Shown piece after piece: positions 45,574 to 54,012 of a stretch of DNA of 64,000 nucleotides. Source of the DNA: Methanofastidiosum sp. Its GTDB lineage: Archaea > Methanobacteriota_B > Thermococci > Methanofastidiosales > Methanofastidiosaceae. The DNA lies in contig DAOSDU010000003.1 of assembly GCA_035362715.1 (NCBI GenBank), positions 61,940-125,939 on the forward strand, written 5' to 3'. The position numbers and the translations under genes are program-made. A model generated the notes under the pieces. The model was not told the origin of the DNA and made no database searches. It worked only from the letters and a program-made list of their open reading frames with translations. Each line of letters starts with the position of its first letter. Within the stretch, counting starts at the first letter, position 1.

Positions 45574-45807
45574 TTATTCACTTGCTAGATACTGGCAGTA
45601 TCTATAACTTATTGGCCCAGACTTTGTTATTTCACAAGGAAAATCCGGGCATTCAAAACAAAGATTTATTTTCATCTCGTAAGCACAAGTTGCTATCTTA
45701 CAAAACTTGTTCTCTTTTGGTAAACATCCATTATCCCCATTAGGGCATTGTTTTCTAATCATTTTTGGGCATTTTTAACAACTAATCCCACAAACTCCAA
45801 TCTTCAT
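45574..45807 (-). pseudogene. DUF3795 protein interrupted by an in-frame TAA
   Basis: From ATG 45807 the frame reads MKIGVCGISC, then TAA at 45777-45775, then KCP followed by MIRKQCPNGDNGC to the end at 45574. The expected family start has the Cys pattern CG-x-C-x-KCP, so the stop replaces one residue within a conserved motif (GAA to TAA would be one change). The remaining 62 codons, from ATG 45762, keep CKIATCAYE and CFECPDFPCE. It is either a recent nonsense mutation, a sequence error, or re-initiation makes a shortened protein. An SD-like AGGGATGAAT precedes ATG 45807. Confidence 0.7.
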
Positions 45808-45855
45808 ATATTCATCCCTATATTCTGTCAATACAGCCCAAATTAATAGTATTAG

Positions 45856-45871
45856 AGTCACAACTGTGACT
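45856..45871. promoter_or_regulatory. Perfect 7-bp-arm palindrome upstream of the CBS gene
   Basis: AGTCACA-AC-TGTGACT lies between the DUF3795 gene and the CBS-domain gene, about 60-70 bp upstream of the latter's TATA box. It looks like a dimer-binding operator of either gene; the protein is unknown. Confidence 0.5.
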
Positions 45872-45992
45872 TATAATGGAAGTGGCTGTTTTAATATTCA
45901 TGATTATCCCGCCTTAAAACAAATATAAAAAGCTTTATATACCTTACTTTATCTTAAAGCACGTTCTGCCCACTAAATTGTTTCGTGATATT

Positions 45993-46826
45993 ATGATAAA
46001 AGTAGAAGAAGTAATGGTTAGAGATGTAATTTCGGTGACCATACCAGCAACAGTAAATGAAGCCCTCGAAAAAATGCAAAAATACAAGAAGCCAGATTTA
46101 CCAGTCATAAACAAAGAAAAAGAGCTTGTTGGGATCATTTCCTTGGACGATATAATAAAAAACCCCAATGAAGATCAGATAGCTTTAGTAATGAGTAGGA
46201 ATTTTAAATCAGTCAAAGAAGGAGACGGGATAAAAAAAGTTGCTAAAATTCTTTTAGATAATAATCTATCAAGAGTTCCTGTTATTTCTAATGGGAAGCT
46301 TATGGGTGTTGTGGCCGTTAGGGATATTGTAATGAACGGTATTTCAAAACTTGATCTAAATGATACTTGTCAAAAATATATGAAAGAAGAAGTGCCTTGC
46401 ATTTGGCAGGATACTCCCTTGAGGTCTGCACTTATGATTATGGTTTACAGCAAATCCAATTTTTTCATGGTCTTGGGAAATGATGGCGGAATAGTGGGAA
46501 TTGTAGATACCCAGGATATAATGTCTTCTGGGGAATTCCTAGACGAACTTAAGACCACTGAGCTTAATATTTCAGGTGAAGGTGATGATTGGGCGTGGGA
46601 GCCTAAAAATGCCTTGCATATAGTTTCAAAGAAGCTCACACTCCCTTTAAAACCAATAAAGGATGTAATGTCAACTGAACTTGTAACAGTTTCAAGAAAA
46701 ACAACCGTCAGTAAATGTGCAAAAGAGATGAGAAAAAATAGCATTGAACAAATACCTATCATTAATGCTGAAGGGGCACTAATAGGGATTATTAGGGATG
46801 TTGATATAATAAAGTCCCTTTTATGA
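45993..46826 (+). CDS. Four-CBS-domain protein
   Basis: 277 residues made of four CBS domains in two Bateman modules: VEEVMVRDVISVTIPATVNEA begins the first, and IKDVMSTELVTVSRKTTVSKC starts the last. CBS pairs bind adenine nucleotides or SAM and sense energy state. No enzymatic or DNA-binding domain is attached. ATG 45993 follows GTGAT by 3 nt. The stop is 10 bp before the ftsY start. Confidence 0.85.
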   Translation: MIKVEEVMVRDVISVTIPATVNEALEKMQKYKKPDLPVINKEKELVGIISLDDIIKNPNEDQIALVMSRNFKSVKEGDGIKKVAKILLDNNLSRVPVISNGKLMGVVAVRDIVMNGISKLDLNDTCQKYMKEEVPCIWQDTPLRSALMIMVYSKSNFFMVLGNDGGIVGIVDTQDIMSSGEFLDELKTTELNISGEGDDWAWEPKNALHIVSKKLTLPLKPIKDVMSTELVTVSRKTTVSKCAKEMRKNSIEQIPIINAEGALIGIIRDVDIIKSLL

Positions 46827-46836
46827 GCTGATACTG

Positions 46837-47736
46837 TTGTTCGACTCTTTAAAAAATAAATTTTCAGGTCTTGTAGATGGAGTTAGCTCCAAGAAGATAA
46901 CTGAAAAAGACCTTAATAAAATTCTAGAAGATTTTGAACTTTCACTTCTTGAAAGTGACGTTTCTATGGCTGTTTCTGAGAAGATTGTCAATGAACTGAA
47001 GAAGAAACTTACTGGAGAAAAGATTGGATTAACTTCAAATAAAAAAGATTTTGTAAAAATAGCTGTAGAAGAAACTTTGACTGAGATACTTGAATACAAA
47101 AAATATAATATTTTTAAAGAAATTGATAAAAAGAAGAAAGCAGGAGAAATATTCTCAATAGCATTTGTTGGCTTCAATGGAACAGGCAAGACCACAACCA
47201 TTGCAAAATTTGGTAAATTATTAAATGATAAGGGATACAAAGTTGTGATAGCGGCATCGGATACTTTCAGGGCGGGTTCAATTGAGCAACTTTGCCTGCA
47301 TGCTGAAAACATCGGGATAAAGGTAATAAAGCATAATTATGGCGCTGACCCAGCAGCCGTTGCATTCGATGCAATAAATCATGCAAAGGCTAGAGGAATA
47401 GATGTTGTTCTAATAGATACTGCAGGCCGCTCAGAAATGAATAGAAATTTGATGGATGAAATGAAGAAATTAGTTAGGGTATCAAATCCTGACATGAAAA
47501 TATTTGTTGGGGATTCTCTTGCAGGTAATGCTGTAGCAGAGCAAGCAACAAAGTTTTCAGAAATTGGCCTTGATGGTTCAATATTAACTAAAGTTGATGC
47601 CGATTCTAGAGGCGGTGCTGCTCTTTCAATAAGTTATATTACGGGCAAACCTATTCTTTTTATCGGAACGGGTCAAGGATACGACGACCTAGAGCCTTTT
47701 GATCCAAAATGGCTTGTTGAAAGGATACTCCCATAA
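46837..47736 (+). CDS. ftsY: Signal recognition particle receptor FtsY
   Basis: 299-residue SRP GTPase: helical N domain (about 1-90) and G domain with GFNGTGKTTTIAKF (G1, about 112), DTFRAGSIEQL (G2), DTAGRSEMNRNLMDEM (G3) and TKVDADSRGGAAL (G4). It has no acidic A domain, as in many archaea. It docks SRP-ribosome complexes at the membrane. The start is TTG 46837, with a GAGCTGAT-like SD overlapping the previous stop. Confidence 0.94.
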   Translation: MFDSLKNKFSGLVDGVSSKKITEKDLNKILEDFELSLLESDVSMAVSEKIVNELKKKLTGEKIGLTSNKKDFVKIAVEETLTEILEYKKYNIFKEIDKKKKAGEIFSIAFVGFNGTGKTTTIAKFGKLLNDKGYKVVIAASDTFRAGSIEQLCLHAENIGIKVIKHNYGADPAAVAFDAINHAKARGIDVVLIDTAGRSEMNRNLMDEMKKLVRVSNPDMKIFVGDSLAGNAVAEQATKFSEIGLDGSILTKVDADSRGGAALSISYITGKPILFIGTGQGYDDLEPFDPKWLVERILP

Positions 47737-47737
47737 C

Positions 47738-47747
47738 ATTTATAAAC
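47738..47747 (+). promoter_or_regulatory. TATA box of tRNA-His
   Basis: ATTTATAAAC centred about 28 bp before the tRNA 5' end, right after the ftsY stop. Confidence 0.7.
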
Positions 47748-47770
47748 ATCCTGACTTTAGGTTTTCTGAT

Positions 47771-47845
47771 GGCCGGGGTGGGGTAGCTTGGTTATCCTAT
47801 GGGACTGTGGATCCCATGACTCGGGTTCAAATCTCGGCCCCGGCC
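47771..47845 (+). tRNA. tRNA-His (anticodon GTG)
   Basis: Acceptor GCCGGGG pairs with CCCCGGC; anticodon stem TGGGA/TCCCA encloses loop CTGTGGA with anticodon GTG. Base G-1 at 47771 is encoded and pairs with C73 (47845), both identity elements of tRNA-His. The following bases are CCT, so CCA must be completed after transcription. Confidence 0.95.
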
Positions 47846-47927
47846 CCTACTTCTTTTCTTTTTGAATAATAAATTTTATATGTTAGTTTTAATTTTTAGA
47901 TATGTATAAACTCAAAAGCTGAAACTA

Positions 47928-48164
47928 ATGGACGAACCTAGAAAAATTGGCATTGGAACTAGAATCACAATGAAATCGATGCATAATCTCTCTAAATTCT
48001 ACTCCAAGACTAAATCTAGCAAACTGAGAATTTTAACACATTATGCCATACTCGGGATATTTTTTGTTTCTATCCTTTGGAAGCATAAGCCCACCAGTAT
48101 TTCGAAAAAATCTTCTGAACTTAAATTCCTGGTATCTGTGGTACTAAGCTGGATTCACAAATAA
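47928..48164 (+). CDS. Hypothetical 78-residue protein with one hydrophobic helix
   Basis: The frame begins at ATG 47928, about 25 nt after a transcript start predicted from a TATA-like box near 47870-47880. A single hydrophobic helix (about 38-51) is flanked by many Lys, Ser and Thr. No SD or known family is visible. It fills the otherwise empty 437-bp spacer between tRNA-His and the Lrp regulator. It may be a real small membrane protein or chance. Confidence 0.4.
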   Translation: MDEPRKIGIGTRITMKSMHNLSKFYSKTKSSKLRILTHYAILGIFFVSILWKHKPTSISKKSSELKFLVSVVLSWIHK

Positions 48165-48282
48165 ATCACTTGGCATAAATCAAGTTATTTCTCTTTTAAA
48201 GAAAACGAGCTTAAATAATTTTTATCCGAAAAATATTTAAATTTATAATTATTAATTAATACAAAACGGAATTAGTGATAAA

Positions 48283-48792
48283 ATGGCATCAGAACAACCA
48301 ATTAAATTAGATAATCTGGATAAAGACATCCTGACTGAACTTCAAAAAGATGCAACTATTTCTTATAAAGATCTTTCAAAGAAAATAGGGGCGGCCGAAT
48401 CTACAGTTTATGATAGAACAAGAAGGCTTAGGCAACTTGGTATAATTAAAGGGATAGTTCCTTTACTAGATGCAAAAAAATGCGGTAAACTTACAACTGC
48501 TTGGATAAGAGTCTCAATTGATAGTATTAAGGACATTGGGAGGATCTCGAAAGAGCTTGCAATGATTGATGAATTGCTTGAAGTCCATGAGATTTCGGGT
48601 GAATGGGACATCCTTGTTAAAACAAAAGTGACTGACAACGAAGAATTGAGAAATCTTGAGGTAGAAAAAATCGGCCCTATTAAAGGAATAAAAGGCCTCT
48701 ATTCACTGATTGCAGTAAGGACTGAAAAAGAAGATATAAGGATAAAGCTTGAATCACTTGAAGAGCAAATGGCTTTGAATTCCGTTGATTGA
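48283..48792 (+). CDS. Lrp/AsnC family transcriptional regulator
   Basis: 169 residues. N-terminal winged helix (about 10-65: DKDILTELQKDATISYKDLSKKIG, ESTVYDRTRRLRQLGII) and a C-terminal RAM ligand domain (about 75-150, EVHEISGEWDILVK). Such regulators sense amino acids or redox signals. It is convergent with the rubrerythrin gene and has GTGATA 4 nt before the ATG. Confidence 0.9.
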   Translation: MASEQPIKLDNLDKDILTELQKDATISYKDLSKKIGAAESTVYDRTRRLRQLGIIKGIVPLLDAKKCGKLTTAWIRVSIDSIKDIGRISKELAMIDELLEVHEISGEWDILVKTKVTDNEELRNLEVEKIGPIKGIKGLYSLIAVRTEKEDIRIKLESLEEQMALNSVD

Positions 48793-48824
48793 TATATTTA
48801 TTTTTAATAAATAAAAATAATAGA

Positions 48825-49322
48825 TTAATCTACTTTGTTAAATGCTTTTTTCATTGCACCACAAACTGGGCATTTTTCTGGGGCTTCATCTGCAACCGTG
48901 TAACCACAGACACTGCAAACATAGTAATCTTTTTCTGGAAAGTTGTCTAGGTTGTCAAGAGCTTTTTTATATAATCCTGCATGGATCTGCTCTACTTCAT
49001 TAGCAAAAGCAAAAGATTTCTCAGCTATCTTCTCCCCTTCTGCTTTAGCTTCATCTATCATCTTGGGGTACATGCTTACAAATTCATGAGTTTCTCCAGA
49101 GATCGCTTCCTTTAGATTATCCTTTGTTGTGTTAATACCGCCTAGCGCCCTAAGATGGCTGTGTGCATGTACAGTTTCTGCAGCAGCCGCAGCCCTAAAT
49201 AATTTTGCAATACCTGGGTAGCCTTCTTGGGCAGCTTTACTTGCAAAAGCAAGATATTTCCTATTTGCCTGCGATTCTCCGGCAAATGCTTCCATTAAAT
49301 TTTTCTTAGTTTTTTCTTGCAT
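48825..49322 (-). CDS. Rubrerythrin
   Basis: 165 residues: a four-helix di-iron domain with Glu/His ligands (FAGESQANRKYLAFA, AETVHAHSHLRALGG, EVEQIHAGLY) and a C-terminal rubredoxin-like domain with CSVCGYTV and CPVCGA. It reduces hydrogen peroxide to water using electrons from rubredoxin. It is the last gene, 30 bp after the flavodiiron gene. Confidence 0.95.
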   Translation of the reverse strand: MQEKTKKNLMEAFAGESQANRKYLAFASKAAQEGYPGIAKLFRAAAAAETVHAHSHLRALGGINTTKDNLKEAISGETHEFVSMYPKMIDEAKAEGEKIAEKSFAFANEVEQIHAGLYKKALDNLDNFPEKDYYVCSVCGYTVADEAPEKCPVCGAMKKAFNKVD

Positions 49323-49352
49323 AAAATCCCTCTAGACATAATTATAATTTCA

Positions 49353-50534
49353 TCATAATCCTATTTCTTTATGTTTTTTATTTATCTCCTCTGCTAGCTT
49401 GTCTAGCGATTTGAAGTCATTTTCTTTTGGATAGCCCTTAATATATACCGGCTCAACTAATTCAACCTTAATGTTTGAAATCAATCCTTTTAGGACTTCA
49501 ACTGTGTTTCCGCCCCAACCATAAGATCCGATTATTGAAACAAACCTTGTTTTAGGTCTGACAGCATTAACAAGATACGTTGCATAATAAGCAAGAGGAT
49601 GTGGGCCAACTAACATTGTAGAAGCTCCAACTACGATAGTTGCAGCATCAACTAGTGACATTAAAAGCTCACCAGCATCGGCAATTTCAAGATTGAACAG
49701 TTTTACTTCTATTCCCTTCTTGGTTAAAGCTTCAGTAAGGCATTCTACCATAACTTTGGTGCTCCCGTGCATCGATACATAGGGTATGATAACTTGATTC
49801 TTGACCGAATCGCCGGACCAATCCTTGTAGGCTTCAATAATAAATGAAGGCTTATCATAAAGGGGGCCGTGGCTTGGGGCAATTATATCAATGTCTAATT
49901 TATCTATTCTTTCAAGGTGTTTTTTTATCATTGCCCTGAAAGGCATCATTATTTCGGCGTAATATCTTTTTGCCGAAAGATAAACTTCTTTTTCATCTGG
50001 AACGAACAGCTCACTTGAGGCATAATGAGATCCTAAGAAATCACAGGAAAAAAGGATTCTATCTTCTTTTAAATAAGAAAACATTGTGTCTGGCCAGTGG
50101 ACCCAAGGCGCGATCATAAACTGGATAGTTTTATCGCCTAGAGAAATTTCTTCATTATCCTTTACAACTATGAACTTTTCGCTAGGAATCAATAGAAAAG
50201 ACTCTATCAATTCTTTGCACTTAGCATTTGTAATTATTTTAGCTTCTGGGTACTTCTCTAAAATCTTTGGCAGAGATCCAGAATGGTCCTGCTCGGCATG
50301 ATTTGATACAATGTAATCTATCTTCTTTGTACCAGTCATCTCGATTGCAGTCAAAAGATTATTCTCTTTACCAAAATCTGATGTATCTATTAGCATCGTC
50401 TTTTCACTACCCTTTATCATATAGGAATTATACGTAGTACCATGTGGCGTTGGAATTAGTGAATCAAAGAGCCTTCTATCCCAATCAATGAATCCAACCC
50501 AGTATATACCCTCTTTAATTGTCCTTGGAGTCAT
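49353..50534 (-). CDS. fprA: Flavodiiron protein (F420H2 or rubredoxin oxidase)
   Basis: About 393 residues. Metallo-beta-lactamase domain with di-iron ligands in SNHAEQDHSGSLP, and a C-terminal flavodoxin domain (VSMHGSTKVMVECL, GASTMLVGPHPLAYYATYL). It reduces oxygen to water (or NO to N2O). ATG 50534 follows GGAGGATTG, inside the end of the rubredoxin gene; the frame is open to a TTG at 50543. Adjacent rubredoxin is the likely electron donor. Confidence 0.93.
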   Translation of the reverse strand: MTPRTIKEGIYWVGFIDWDRRLFDSLIPTPHGTTYNSYMIKGSEKTMLIDTSDFGKENNLLTAIEMTGTKKIDYIVSNHAEQDHSGSLPKILEKYPEAKIITNAKCKELIESFLLIPSEKFIVVKDNEEISLGDKTIQFMIAPWVHWPDTMFSYLKEDRILFSCDFLGSHYASSELFVPDEKEVYLSAKRYYAEIMMPFRAMIKKHLERIDKLDIDIIAPSHGPLYDKPSFIIEAYKDWSGDSVKNQVIIPYVSMHGSTKVMVECLTEALTKKGIEVKLFNLEIADAGELLMSLVDAATIVVGASTMLVGPHPLAYYATYLVNAVRPKTRFVSIIGSYGWGGNTVEVLKGLISNIKVELVEPVYIKGYPKENDFKSLDKLAEEINKKHKEIGL

Positions 50535-50539
50535 CAAAA

Positions 50540-50704
50540 TCAATCCTCCTGTTTTTCGAACTGGCTCTTACTTGCACCACATACGGGGCATGTCCAATCG
50601 TCTGGAAGTTTTTCAAAAGGTGTTCCTGGGGGAATACCGCCATCAGGATCGCCTTCAGCAGGGTTGTAGACATAGCCACAAACTGAGCAAACATATTTGT
50701 TCAT
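50540..50704 (-). CDS. Rubredoxin
   Basis: 54-residue iron protein: MNKYVCSVCGYVYNPAEGDP, later PDDWTCPVCGASK. The two CxxC pairs bind one iron. It should carry electrons to the flavodiiron protein and rubrerythrin. SD AGGAGG lies 7 nt before the ATG; the 3' end overlaps the flavodiiron start region. It is a short gene on the minus strand, and a TATA-like sequence near 50733-50745 gives it its own promoter. Confidence 0.95.
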   Translation of the reverse strand: MNKYVCSVCGYVYNPAEGDPDGGIPPGTPFEKLPDDWTCPVCGASKSQFEKQED

Positions 50705-50759
50705 TTTTTTTCCTCCTTTATTTTTTTCAAAAGTAAGTTATATAATTTATTGTTATCTT

Positions 50760-51266
50760 TTACGGCCCAACGTGCATCATTGGCCAGGAGTCCTCATAGC
50801 TTTCAAATCTAAGTAAATTATCTTTTTCAATTTCTAAAAGTTTGTAATGGCCCATTTCCATATCTGCTATATAATTTAACATATTGAAGATGCCTTTTTC
50901 ATCTTTGAATCTATTAGAAACTCCAAGATAAAAATCATGAGCAGCCATCTCTGCATTCATAGCCTGTTGAAGTACCTCACTAATCTGTATTTTTTCATCC
51001 TTAATCTTTATTTCTGGTAGCGGCACCGGTGTTTTATTGGGCATCTCAATAACTTTATTTGGGTATTTTTTCTTGTAGAGGCCTTCAAAGAATGATCTAT
51101 GCTTATCCTCTTCCTTTGCCAGAAAATCCATTTTGTCCTTTAAGATTGCATTCTTGACAGAATCTTTAATTTTGAGGTAAGCCGCTCTACTGTCTACTTC
51201 ACTTTTTAGTGAGGTGACTATCAGGTCTTCCGTTGAATATAATTTAAGATTATTAAAGCTAGACAT
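50760..51266 (-). CDS. Ferritin-like (rubrerythrin-domain) protein
   Basis: 168 residues, helical, with EDKHRSFFEGLYKKKYP, an EMAAHDFYLGV helix and EMGHYKLLEIE, giving Glu/His pairs for a di-iron centre. It lacks the rubredoxin tail of rubrerythrin. A role in iron handling or peroxide removal is likely. ATG 51266 has AAGGAT 3 nt upstream; a TTG at 51305 falls inside the operator and before the predicted transcript start. Confidence 0.8.
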   Translation of the reverse strand: MSSFNNLKLYSTEDLIVTSLKSEVDSRAAYLKIKDSVKNAILKDKMDFLAKEEDKHRSFFEGLYKKKYPNKVIEMPNKTPVPLPEIKIKDEKIQISEVLQQAMNAEMAAHDFYLGVSNRFKDEKGIFNMLNYIADMEMGHYKLLEIEKDNLLRFESYEDSWPMMHVGP

Positions 51267-51288
51267 TTTATCCTTAAAATATTTTATT

Positions 51289-51307
51289 AGTTGCAAAGAT
51301 TGCAACT
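51289..51307. promoter_or_regulatory. Palindromic operator before the ferritin-like gene
   Basis: AGTTGCAA-AGA-TTGCAACT: two perfect 8-bp arms around a 3-bp spacer. A minus-strand TATA-like box at about 51310-51320 puts transcription start near 51287, so the site lies between TATA box and start. A repressor bound here would block the promoter. Confidence 0.7.
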
Positions 51308-51425
51308 TCTTTTATATTAGTAATTAGTTCTATAAAAGTCTTTTGCGAATTTAAAATAGAAAAAAATCAATTTACTTATATTAAAATAAGTGAAATTTTA
51401 TTAATAAATTAAAGAAATTAGAATA

Positions 51426-51731
51426 TTACTTCTTTTCTACCTTTTCTTCTTTCAGGACTTTTTTAGCTATTATAAATACTACAAGCGCCAATATTACAAA
51501 GTTTATAATCTGCGCTAAGAAGGAGCCTGCTTTAATTGCAATAGGCCCAATGTTAATAACTGCAGTCTCCCACCCGCCAGATGGCATAAAAGGTGTGATA
51601 ACTGGCATGATAATGTCCTCTACGAAAGATTTAACGAGGGATGTTGAAGCAGTTGCCATAATAAATGCTACAGCAAGTCCAACTACCTTGTATTCTTTTA
51701 AAAAGTCCATAAATTCTTGTATAAATCCCAT
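51426..51731 (-). CDS. mscL: Large-conductance mechanosensitive channel
   Basis: 101 residues with two membrane helices. FKEYKVVGLAVAFIMATAST-like TM1 region, SLVKSFVEDIIMPVITPF after it, and a charged Lys/Glu C-terminus are typical of MscL. It opens on sudden drops in osmolarity. ATG 51731 has GGTGAG upstream; the open frame extends further. It is divergent from the proV osmoprotectant operon across a 244-bp, strongly AT-rich spacer in which I see promoters only. Confidence 0.93.
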   Translation of the reverse strand: MGFIQEFMDFLKEYKVVGLAVAFIMATASTSLVKSFVEDIIMPVITPFMPSGGWETAVINIGPIAIKAGSFLAQIINFVILALVVFIIAKKVLKEEKVEKK

Positions 51732-51975
51732 AAGCTCACCATTCCATAGATTACATATCAATATAAATAAATTAAGGTTGTAATTGATATTTTTTCACAT
51801 ATAAAAAATATTTAAATTCATAATATTATTTTCATATAATATATCAATAGATAATATTTAATTAATAATATTTAAAATTAATGATTATTGTAAGTCAAAA
51901 ATCGAAACTTATTTAAAGGCCCATAAAAATTTTTAATTAATCGAATAACAATTATTTTGATTTTTTGGCGATAAA

Positions 51976-53169
51976 ATGTTAGATTTAAAAATAAACAATC
52001 TTTACATGATATTTGGAAAAACTCCTGAGAAAGCTTTTCCACTGATCGAAAAAGGTTTAACTAGAAGCGAAATAAAAGAAAAAACTGGACAAATTGTTGC
52101 TCTAAGAGATATAAATCTTGAAATTAATAAAGGAGAAATATTTGTTATAATGGGTCTTTCGGGAAGCGGTAAATCAACACTGATACGATGCATTAATCGT
52201 TTGATATTCCCCACAAAAGGCGAAGTACTAATTGGAAACGAAAAAATAAATATCTTAGATCTTAATCAAACAGAATTAATTGAATTAAGGCGAAAAAAAT
52301 TTGGAATGGTTTTTCAAAGATTTGGTCTCTTACCGCATAGAACTATTCTCGACAACGTTGTTTTGGGCCTTGAAATAAAAGGCACCCCAAAAGAAGAAAT
52401 GGAGAATATAGGAAAAAAAATATTAAAAACAGTGGGACTTGCAGGTTGGGAAAATAGCATGCCTGATGAACTTAGTGGAGGGATGAAACAGCGAGTTGGA
52501 CTCGCTAGAGCCTTAGCAATTGACCCGGATATACTCCTAATGGACGAGCCCTTTAGTGCATTAGACCCATTGATAAGGGACAACATGCAAGAAGAATTAT
52601 TAAGAATTCAAAGAAAGATGAAAAAAACTATAATATTTATAACTCACGATTTAAACGAAGCAGTAAAACTGGGTAATAGAGTTGCAATTTTAAATGAAGA
52701 AGGTGTTCTTGTACAGATCGATACAGTTGAGAATATTTTAATTAATCCTGCAACAGAATTTGTTAAAACTTTTGTACAAAACGTCGATAGACATCACGTA
52801 ATAAAAGTTGAATATATAACAAAACAAAATAAGATTGTACTTACTCCTGATGTAAGCCCACATGAGGCGATAAATAAATTAAAGAAGAATAGAGTAACTT
52901 ATTCCTTTGTTGTAGATGAAGGCCAAAAACTTTTGGGAATAATTTTGTTATCCGAACTAGACAAATCCAAATCTGAAGAAAATATCACAATTGAGCCATA
53001 TATTAAAAAATGTAATTCTTTAGAAAGCGTGGTTACTCTTGCAGAGGCTTTGCCCTTGTTAATTACTTCAAAAACTGCTGTGGCTGTTGTCGATGAGGAA
53101 GGAATTCTTTTGGGTCATGCAAATGAGAAGGCCGCAATAGAGATTTTGAGGGGTGATCCACATAATTGA
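51976..53169 (+). CDS. proV: Glycine betaine/proline ABC transporter ATPase
   Basis: 397 residues. Walker A GLSGSGKST (60-68), signature DELSGGMKQRVGLARALA, Walker B ILLMDEPFSALDP, then two C-terminal CBS domains (about 275-397) that in relatives sense ionic strength. This is the ProV/OpuAA family. ATG follows GGCGAT by 3 nt. The end overlaps the permease gene. Confidence 0.95.
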   Translation: MLDLKINNLYMIFGKTPEKAFPLIEKGLTRSEIKEKTGQIVALRDINLEINKGEIFVIMGLSGSGKSTLIRCINRLIFPTKGEVLIGNEKINILDLNQTELIELRRKKFGMVFQRFGLLPHRTILDNVVLGLEIKGTPKEEMENIGKKILKTVGLAGWENSMPDELSGGMKQRVGLARALAIDPDILLMDEPFSALDPLIRDNMQEELLRIQRKMKKTIIFITHDLNEAVKLGNRVAILNEEGVLVQIDTVENILINPATEFVKTFVQNVDRHHVIKVEYITKQNKIVLTPDVSPHEAINKLKKNRVTYSFVVDEGQKLLGIILLSELDKSKSEENITIEPYIKKCNSLESVVTLAEALPLLITSKTAVAVVDEEGILLGHANEKAAIEILRGDPHN

Positions 53170-54007
53170 AATTCCTCAAATACCCATAGGGGAGGCAATA
53201 GTTGATATCATAACTTTCTTGAGAGTAAATTTCTCCGCAATATTCGATATTATAAGATCTATAATATCTGCAATTGTTGGATTTTTTTATTCAACTCTCA
53301 TCTTCATCCCTCCAGCAGTTCTAATTGCAATCTTTGCTCTAATATCTTGGAAGACTGCAAAGATTAAAGTGGCAATCTTTGCTGTTGTTAGTCTGCTGCT
53401 GATTATTAGTATGGATTTATGGAACGCCACAATTGAAACTTTGTCTTTAGTTTTAGTGGCCACGATTATTGCACTTTTTATAGGATTTCCTTTGGGAATA
53501 CTAAAAGCAAGATCAAAAACTTTTGGTGCTATAATAGAGCCAATGCTTGATTTAATGCAAACTCTCCCTTCCCTATCATATCTTATACCTGCCGTATTAT
53601 TTTTTAGGATAGGCGTAGTTCCGGGAGTAATTGCCACAGTTATATTTTCAATGCCTCCTGCAATAAGATTAACAAGTTTAGGCCTTGAGCATGTTTCTAA
53701 AGAAATGATTGAAGTTGGAAAATCATTTGGAGCCACACCTCGTCAATTACTTCTTAAAATAGAGATACCTCTTGCTCTACCTTCAATTATGATGGGGGTA
53801 AATCAGACTATAATGTTGGCTTTTTCTATGGTTGTTATAGCAGGATTCATTGGAGCTGGCGGACTCGGAGAAGTCATTATATCGGGATTGCAGCGATACA
53901 ATTTAGTCGATTCCATAGAAGCGGGGCTTTCCATTGTATTCTTGGCAATTATACTAGATAGAGTAACGAAACAACTTGGAAAAATCTACGATGTAAAGAA
54001 AAATTAA
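53153..54007 (+). CDS. proW: Glycine betaine/proline ABC transporter permease
   Basis: About 284 residues with six or more membrane helices; the EAA loop is GKSFGATPRQLLLKIEIPLALP, and GFIGAGGLGEVI is typical of ProW. The GTG at 53153 lies inside a GGTGAT SD. The next in-frame candidate is ATA 53162, 4 nt after that SD, exactly the spacing used by other genes here, so the real start may be a non-AUG codon. It overlaps proV by about 8-17 bp. Confidence 0.9.
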   Translation: MIHIIEIPQIPIGEAIVDIITFLRVNFSAIFDIIRSIISAIVGFFYSTLIFIPPAVLIAIFALISWKTAKIKVAIFAVVSLLLIISMDLWNATIETLSLVLVATIIALFIGFPLGILKARSKTFGAIIEPMLDLMQTLPSLSYLIPAVLFFRIGVVPGVIATVIFSMPPAIRLTSLGLEHVSKEMIEVGKSFGATPRQLLLKIEIPLALPSIMMGVNQTIMLAFSMVVIAGFIGAGGLGEVIISGLQRYNLVDSIEAGLSIVFLAIILDRVTKQLGKIYDVKKN

Positions 54008-54012
54008 TTTTT

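Noticed and set aside
45775..45777. Stop-codon recoding (pyrrolysine or selenocysteine) in the DUF3795 gene
   Set aside because: The codon is TAA, not TAG or TGA, and no recoding element was seen.
50488..50736. Plus-strand 82-codon frame
   Set aside because: It is antisense to the rubredoxin gene, whose motifs and SD are clear.
51762..51975. Riboswitch or structured RNA in the mscL-proV spacer
   Set aside because: The sequence is almost entirely A and T without stable paired elements; only promoters are apparent.
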